Origin: Rheum nobile
Lineage: Eukaryota; Streptophyta; Magnoliopsida; Caryophyllales; Polygonaceae
NCBI GenBank assembly: GCA_027886185.1
Contig: WOAB01000760.1
Coordinates: 3,162,001 to 3,226,000, forward strand
Direction of reading: 5' to 3'
Length of the DNA stretch: 64,000 nt
Positions 61,301 to 64,000 of the stretch are shown piece after piece. The notes under the pieces were generated by a model. That model was given only the letters and a program-made list of their open reading frames with translations. It did no database searches and was not told the origin of the DNA. A program made the position numbers and the translations under genes. The first letter of the stretch is position 1. Each line of letters starts with the position of its first letter.

Positions 61301-62742
61301 CACTTCAGCCGTTGCCTCCCGGCAAGCATCCTATTGGATCTAAGTGGGTTTACCGGATAAAGTATAATTCCGATGGCACCATTGAACGGTACAAGGCTCG
61401 TTTGGTTGTTCTTGGGAATCGTCAGGTCGAAGGGGTTGATTTCAACGAGACCTTTGCTCCGGTTGCACGCATGGCCTCGGTTCATGTTTTCTTGTCCGTC
61501 GCTTCTATCAAGCGATGGGAACTCCATCAAATGGATGTTCACAATGCCTTTCTTCATGGTGACTTGGAAGAAGAGGTTTATATGACTCCACCGCTTGGTG
61601 TTCTTGGTGTTCCTTCGGGCCATGTTTGTCGTCTTCGCAAGTCGCTTTATGGTCTCCGTCAGGCACCGCGTAACTGGTTTGCCAAATTGGCGTCTGCCCT
61701 TCGCCAATACGTGTTCCAGCAGAGTTATGCCGACTACTCTTTGTTCTCTTATTCTCGCTTCAAGACGTGCATCCATGTTCTCGTTTATGTCGATGATCTT
61801 ATTATTGCTGGCAACGACTCTGCTACTATTGCTCGCTTCAAGGCTTATTTGAGCTCCTACTTCCATATGAAGGACTTGGGTGTCTTGAAGTATTTCTTGG
61901 GTATTGAGATTGCTCGCAGTGACAAGGGTTTGTTTCTATCTCAGCGCAAGTATGCGTTGGATATTTTATCCGAGTCCGGACTTTTGGGTGCCAAACCATC
62001 TGCATTCCCTATGGAACAACATCACCGTTTGGCATCATCTACGGCTGACTTGCTTGACAAACCAGATCAGTATCGCCGTCTCATCGGCAAGTTCATATAT
62101 CTTACCATCACCCGACCGGAAATCTCCTACTCGGTGCACGTGTTGGCGCAGTTTATGAAGGCACCAACCCGTGATCATTGGCACGCTGCTCTCCGCCTAT
62201 TACACTATATCAAAGGCAGTCCGGGCAAAGGAATACTGCTTTCCGCGTCCAGTTCCTTACAGTTACGTGCCTTTTGTGATTCTGACTGGGCGTCGTGCCC
62301 TACAACTCGGCGATCTGTGACCGGTTTCTTCATCCAACTGGGTGTCTCTCCTATTTCTTGGAAGACTAAAAAGCAGGTCACCATTTCTCGATCGTCTGCT
62401 GAGGCTGAGTATCGATCTATGGCATCTGCGTGTTGTGAGCTTCTATGGCTCAAGTCGCTGCTTCTCTCTCTTGGCATTTCTCACTCGCAGCCTGTGCATC
62501 TTTATTGTGACAATCAGGCTGCTTTGCACATCGCAGCCAATCCGGTATTCCATGAGCGCACCAAACATATTGAGATCGATTGTCACTTGGTTCGTGATCA
62601 AGTGCAGGCCAATAATGTTGTTACACGGCATATTGCTTCCGCTGCCCAACCGGCTGATCTCTTCACCAAAGCCCTCGGCCGAGTTCAATTTGCTACTTTA
62701 GTATCCAAGTTGGGCATGATTGATCCTCATGCTCCAGCTTGA
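58357..62742 (+). CDS. Copia gag-pol polyprotein, 1461 aa, uninterrupted
   Basis: One open frame encodes everything the element needs to copy itself. Gag (about residues 50-250: KGENFEEWSSAMLNSLMA, LWDDIKQRFSLGNGPRKFQL) and a CCHC knuckle CTHCDKKGHDVSTC at ~289 package the RNA. The aspartic protease active site is Asp403 (WILDTGASFHMTG). GAG-pre-integrase LWHQRLGH starts at ~529. The integrase core has CDVWGP, VDDYSRAVWV and Asp654 in RADNGTEF, then QQNGRVERKHRHLLN. RT has YVDD at ~1144-1147; RNase H has CDSDWAS at ~1307, SSAEAEYRS, and CDNQAALHIAANPVFHERTK. Stop at 62740-62742, just before the polypurine tract. The start chosen is the first ATG after the primer site in frame. Strong C/G usage differs from AT-rich neighbours. 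No key residue is missing. Confidence 0.96.
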   Translation: MSDTEINPQDKQTREKETQAAAAAAALVAAAATGSNFKSPYYLHPSDHPGLKICPVSLKGENFEEWSSAMLNSLMAKRKVGFVDGRIKKPSADDPLFEDWQMVNSMLIGWIVQSIDPSLRSSITYFSTVKELWDDIKQRFSLGNGPRKFQLRYDIASCRQNGRSVSDYYTALKKLWEELSTYVPPQSCSCSGCSYGITASIIKEREEEQIHQFLIGLDDSTFGSLRSNILAQEPLLPIARIYSLVVQEERLKTVVTSRESLSEGSAFAARKPALSSKDAGFIDKKKLHCTHCDKKGHDVSTCFKIHGYPDWWKERAAAGRDVAPPAPAPAPASSGRGSGRNSGTVNAVQPAALAPTPDGSLSSIDRQSFGPALSNDQWNAVLNLYNSMQVSSDKSGKLLWILDTGASFHMTGDRSLLQDVASVPPVAITLPDGRVSSAVLAGRLCFGSIQLHNVLYIPNLDCHLLSLYQLINDLRLLVLMTARVVVLQEISTRIVIGVGKPQNGVYWLKTFSSEARALSAQSAASSARLWHQRLGHPSASVLSSISKLAIDSSSLSTITPCDVCYRSKQTRLSFNSSYNKADSLCDLIHCDVWGPYSTRSFSGDSYFLTIVDDYSRAVWVHMFASKSVVPTLMRNFFAMVQTQFRKVIRRVRADNGTEFLPLRPFFASKGVVFETSCIATLQQNGRVERKHRHLLNVARALRFNAHLPLDFWGECVSTAAYLINRTPSPTLAGRTLYELLYGRVPSYDGMRVFGSLCFAAQVPKRGDKFASRSRKCAFVGYPHGKKGWLLYDLEKRVIFASRDVVFHESHFSFSDVSLPEHAPSQDRPPAVFDAEPVSLPVDLLHVPVSVEQPDRGSSDALALPEPEELVSPADPVSVAAPRATRTRRPPPHLNDYVCHSTRHLDPVGPSSAPMPSSHTSGIRFPIENFVSSAKFSASHSGFLAAVTSGEEPTHFRQAVVHQHWRDAMSAELSALSTNNTWTLQPLPPGKHPIGSKWVYRIKYNSDGTIERYKARLVVLGNRQVEGVDFNETFAPVARMASVHVFLSVASIKRWELHQMDVHNAFLHGDLEEEVYMTPPLGVLGVPSGHVCRLRKSLYGLRQAPRNWFAKLASALRQYVFQQSYADYSLFSYSRFKTCIHVLVYVDDLIIAGNDSATIARFKAYLSSYFHMKDLGVLKYFLGIEIARSDKGLFLSQRKYALDILSESGLLGAKPSAFPMEQHHRLASSTADLLDKPDQYRRLIGKFIYLTITRPEISYSVHVLAQFMKAPTRDHWHAALRLLHYIKGSPGKGILLSASSSLQLRAFCDSDWASCPTTRRSVTGFFIQLGVSPISWKTKKQVTISRSSAEAEYRSMASACCELLWLKSLLLSLGISHSQPVHLYCDNQAALHIAANPVFHERTKHIEIDCHLVRDQVQANNVVTRHIASAAQPADLFTKALGRVQFATLVSKLGMIDPHAPA

Positions 62743-62749
62743 GGAGGAG
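62738..62749 (+). other. Copia polypurine tract
   Basis: GAGGAGGAG immediately before the 3' LTR, overlapping the stop codon of the polyprotein. Confidence 0.85.
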
Positions 62750-62911
62750 TATTGGAGTATATATATTATCTATTTTTAGTTTAGAAGATAAGTCTATCTT
62801 AGGATAGAAGATTTTCCTGTTATCTTTATGATCCTCTATATATTGATGTAACCTCCTAACATATTAGATCAATCAATTACGATTCTATTCTCTACCTCTC
62901 TATTCTTAACA
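62750..62911 (+). repeat. Copia 3' LTR
   Basis: Same length as the 5' LTR. The two differences are C/T in TCTATYTTTAG and G/A in CAATTRCGATT. Confidence 0.96.
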
Positions 62912-63286
62912 ATCTCACACCAAGACCTCCCCATAGGTTTCGTCTTGCACAGGTCCTTCCAGCCCACCGAATGAATTTTGCGCCTATCGTCCCATTCCCC
63001 CCAGATGAATTTCCGAGTCAATTTATCAATGGCCTCGCAAGTCCTTTTAGGCAGCATTACGGAAGCCATGGTATAGACTGGGATTGAAGATAACACTGAC
63101 TTTGCCAGGGTGACTCTTCCTGCTAAACTCAACGATCTTCCTTTCCAACCTGAGAGACGAGAGGTGATTTTCTCCAGCAAGGGATTGAACGTTTCCTTCT
63201 TAATCTTTTTGTGAAGAATTGGCATGCCCAAATAGTTCCCAAGATCAGTGGCAAGGACAAATCCACTCTCGTCCCTAAGTTGTGTT
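62912..63286 (-). pseudogene. LINE RT C-terminal part (upstream of the copia insertion)
   Basis: Reads QLRDESGFVLATDLGNYLG, SRLSGWKGRSLSLAGRVTLA, YTMASVMLPKRTCEAIDKL and KFIWGEWDDRRKIHSVGW, the segment after the RT catalytic core in plant L1 elements. Near the end an extra G (ATGGGGAGGT) shifts the frame in the expected GGLGVRSMKELN, so the protein was broken apart from the copia insertion. Confidence 0.85.
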
Positions 63287-63332
63287 GGCAAAGCCTATCT
63301 AAATAAGCCAGGCACACGTATTTAGGAGATAT

Positions 63333-64000
63333 GAAAATGCATTCCGTGAGAACGGCTATTTAGGAGAGTTATGAGAATAATTTTCTGCCGTAAAGATCTG
63401 AAAAGCAAGTGGCTAAGATCACATTTTCATTAAAAGGAAAAAACGATATGGTCGATATTTTACCCGATTATACGCGCTTTTTTTTAGGAAATCGTATGCG
63501 CGTCACTATGAACATTTTTAGATGTTCATCACTTTTGTGCACAAATGTTCACTACTTTCGTATCGAGATGTTTACCATTTTTGTACCTATATATGTTAAT
63601 CATTTGTTTATGCATGCATGTTCATTGTTTTTCTCCTATATGTTTATCATTTTTCGTGTGAACATATCTTAGATGTTTATCTCACTTTTGTTCATAGATG
63701 TTCACCAATCATCACCTATATGTCTATATATTAATCACTTTTGTACCTAGATATTAATTATTTTTTATGTATATATGTTCATCGTTTTTATCCTATTGCT
63801 TTTTATTTTTTGTTGTGAACATGTCTTAGATTTTCATCATTTTTTATCCCATTGTTCATTATTTTTAGATTTTCAGCACTTTGTAAATATATGTTCAATT
63901 AGTTGGATTTTAGTTAAGTTAGTTAGTAAGTTGTCATTATCAATTCACGAGTTCAAAACAACCTTTTTTATTGTCAGGTCTAGTGTCTTTTATTGTATAT
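63333..64000. mobile_element. Mutator-like element, family A copy 3 (left end, runs off window)
   Basis: The terminus GAAAATGCATTCCGTGAGAA at 63333 is followed by ATTTAGGAGAG and, at 63425, TTTCATTAAAAGG, 92 bp from the end, as in the copies at 19508-21465 and 21680-23367. From about 63500 the sequence is built of ATGTTCATCACTTTTGT-type words (ATGTTCAT, ATGTTTATCA, TGTTCACC). The right end and target duplication lie beyond the window. The ORF at 63409-63672 is a by-product of the repeat. Confidence 0.65.

Larger units (their letters stand above)
58072..62911 (+). mobile_element. Intact Ty1-copia LTR retrotransposon, 4840 bp
   Basis: LTRs of 162 bp (58072-58233 and 62750-62911) differ at two positions. 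The target duplication ATCTC is perfect (58067-58071, 62912-62916). The initiator-Met primer site, one full-length gag-pol frame and a polypurine tract are all present. The LTRs run TA...CA rather than TG...CA. The short LTRs and compact gag-pol suggest the Ale/Retrofit lineage (inference). Few LTR differences and an open reading frame mean a recent insertion that may still be competent. Confidence 0.97.
56485..63286 (-). mobile_element. 5'-truncated L1-type LINE, split by a copia insertion
   Basis: Minus-strand LINE whose A tail is the T-run at 56485-56496. Flanking duplications TGGCAAGGCCTATCT (56470-56484) and TGGCAAAGCCTATCT (63286-63300) match at 14 of 15 positions. The element starts within RT near 63286, typical 5' truncation. 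It is interrupted at 58072-62911 by the copia element. Same domain order as the LINE at 6723-12775, and related to it in sequence (DLGNYLGMPILHKKI versus NLGNYLGIPVLHQRI). Confidence 0.92.

Overview
This is nuclear DNA of a flowering plant, most likely a eudicot. It has two multi-exon genes with GT-AG introns, AT-rich intergenic DNA, and plant-type Ty1-copia, Ty3-gypsy, L1-type LINE (with RNase H), hAT, Tourist and Mutator-like elements. No bacterial, organellar or viral genes are seen. All calls come from reading the sequence; no alignment or database search was run.

Two host genes are well supported. (1) A 20-exon plus-strand gene at 23557-31171 encodes mitochondrial succinate-semialdehyde dehydrogenase (ALDH5F1/SSADH, 533 aa), the last enzyme of the GABA shunt. 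(2) A 6-exon plus-strand gene at 52515-54495 encodes a MYB-CC (GARP) transcription factor (374 aa) that closely matches APL (ALTERED PHLOEM DEVELOPMENT). They are unrelated in function and separated by about 21 kb of repeats.

Layout. 1-3266: decayed copia pol, cut at the left by a GC-rich hAT-like terminus, followed by a possible LTR. 5774-6530: tandem ~350-bp repeat with a perfect hairpin. 6723-12775: nearly full-length, decayed LINE on the minus strand. 13281-19433: giant inverted-repeat element whose loop is a 4.3-kb array of 41-bp monomers (82-bp dimers, 410-bp higher-order period), itself carrying a Tourist MITE. 19508-21465 and 21680-23367: two Mutator-like elements of one family, the second ending 190 bp before the SSADH start codon. 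35.3-40.8 kb: smaller inverted-repeat elements. 41423-47633: decayed minus-strand chromovirus-like gypsy element, with a hAT element inserted in its protease region and a 393-bp internal tandem duplication. 47.6-52.3 kb: intergenic, with a Tourist-like MITE and a SINE-like stretch. 56086-63300: a TIR element, then a 5'-truncated LINE at its edge, then an intact copia element with an open 1461-codon polyprotein inside the LINE. 63333-64000: the start of another member of the Mutator-like family.

The most novel-looking signal is a family of non-autonomous Mutator-like elements. They share the terminal pattern GGA-N(6)-TC-N(2)-GTGAGAA and the motif TTTCATTAAAAG about 93 bp from the end. Their loops are filled with short palindromic words of the form ATGNNCAT, and the word differs from element to element. 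A second TIR family (36.2 and 39.8 kb) carries the same style of filling.
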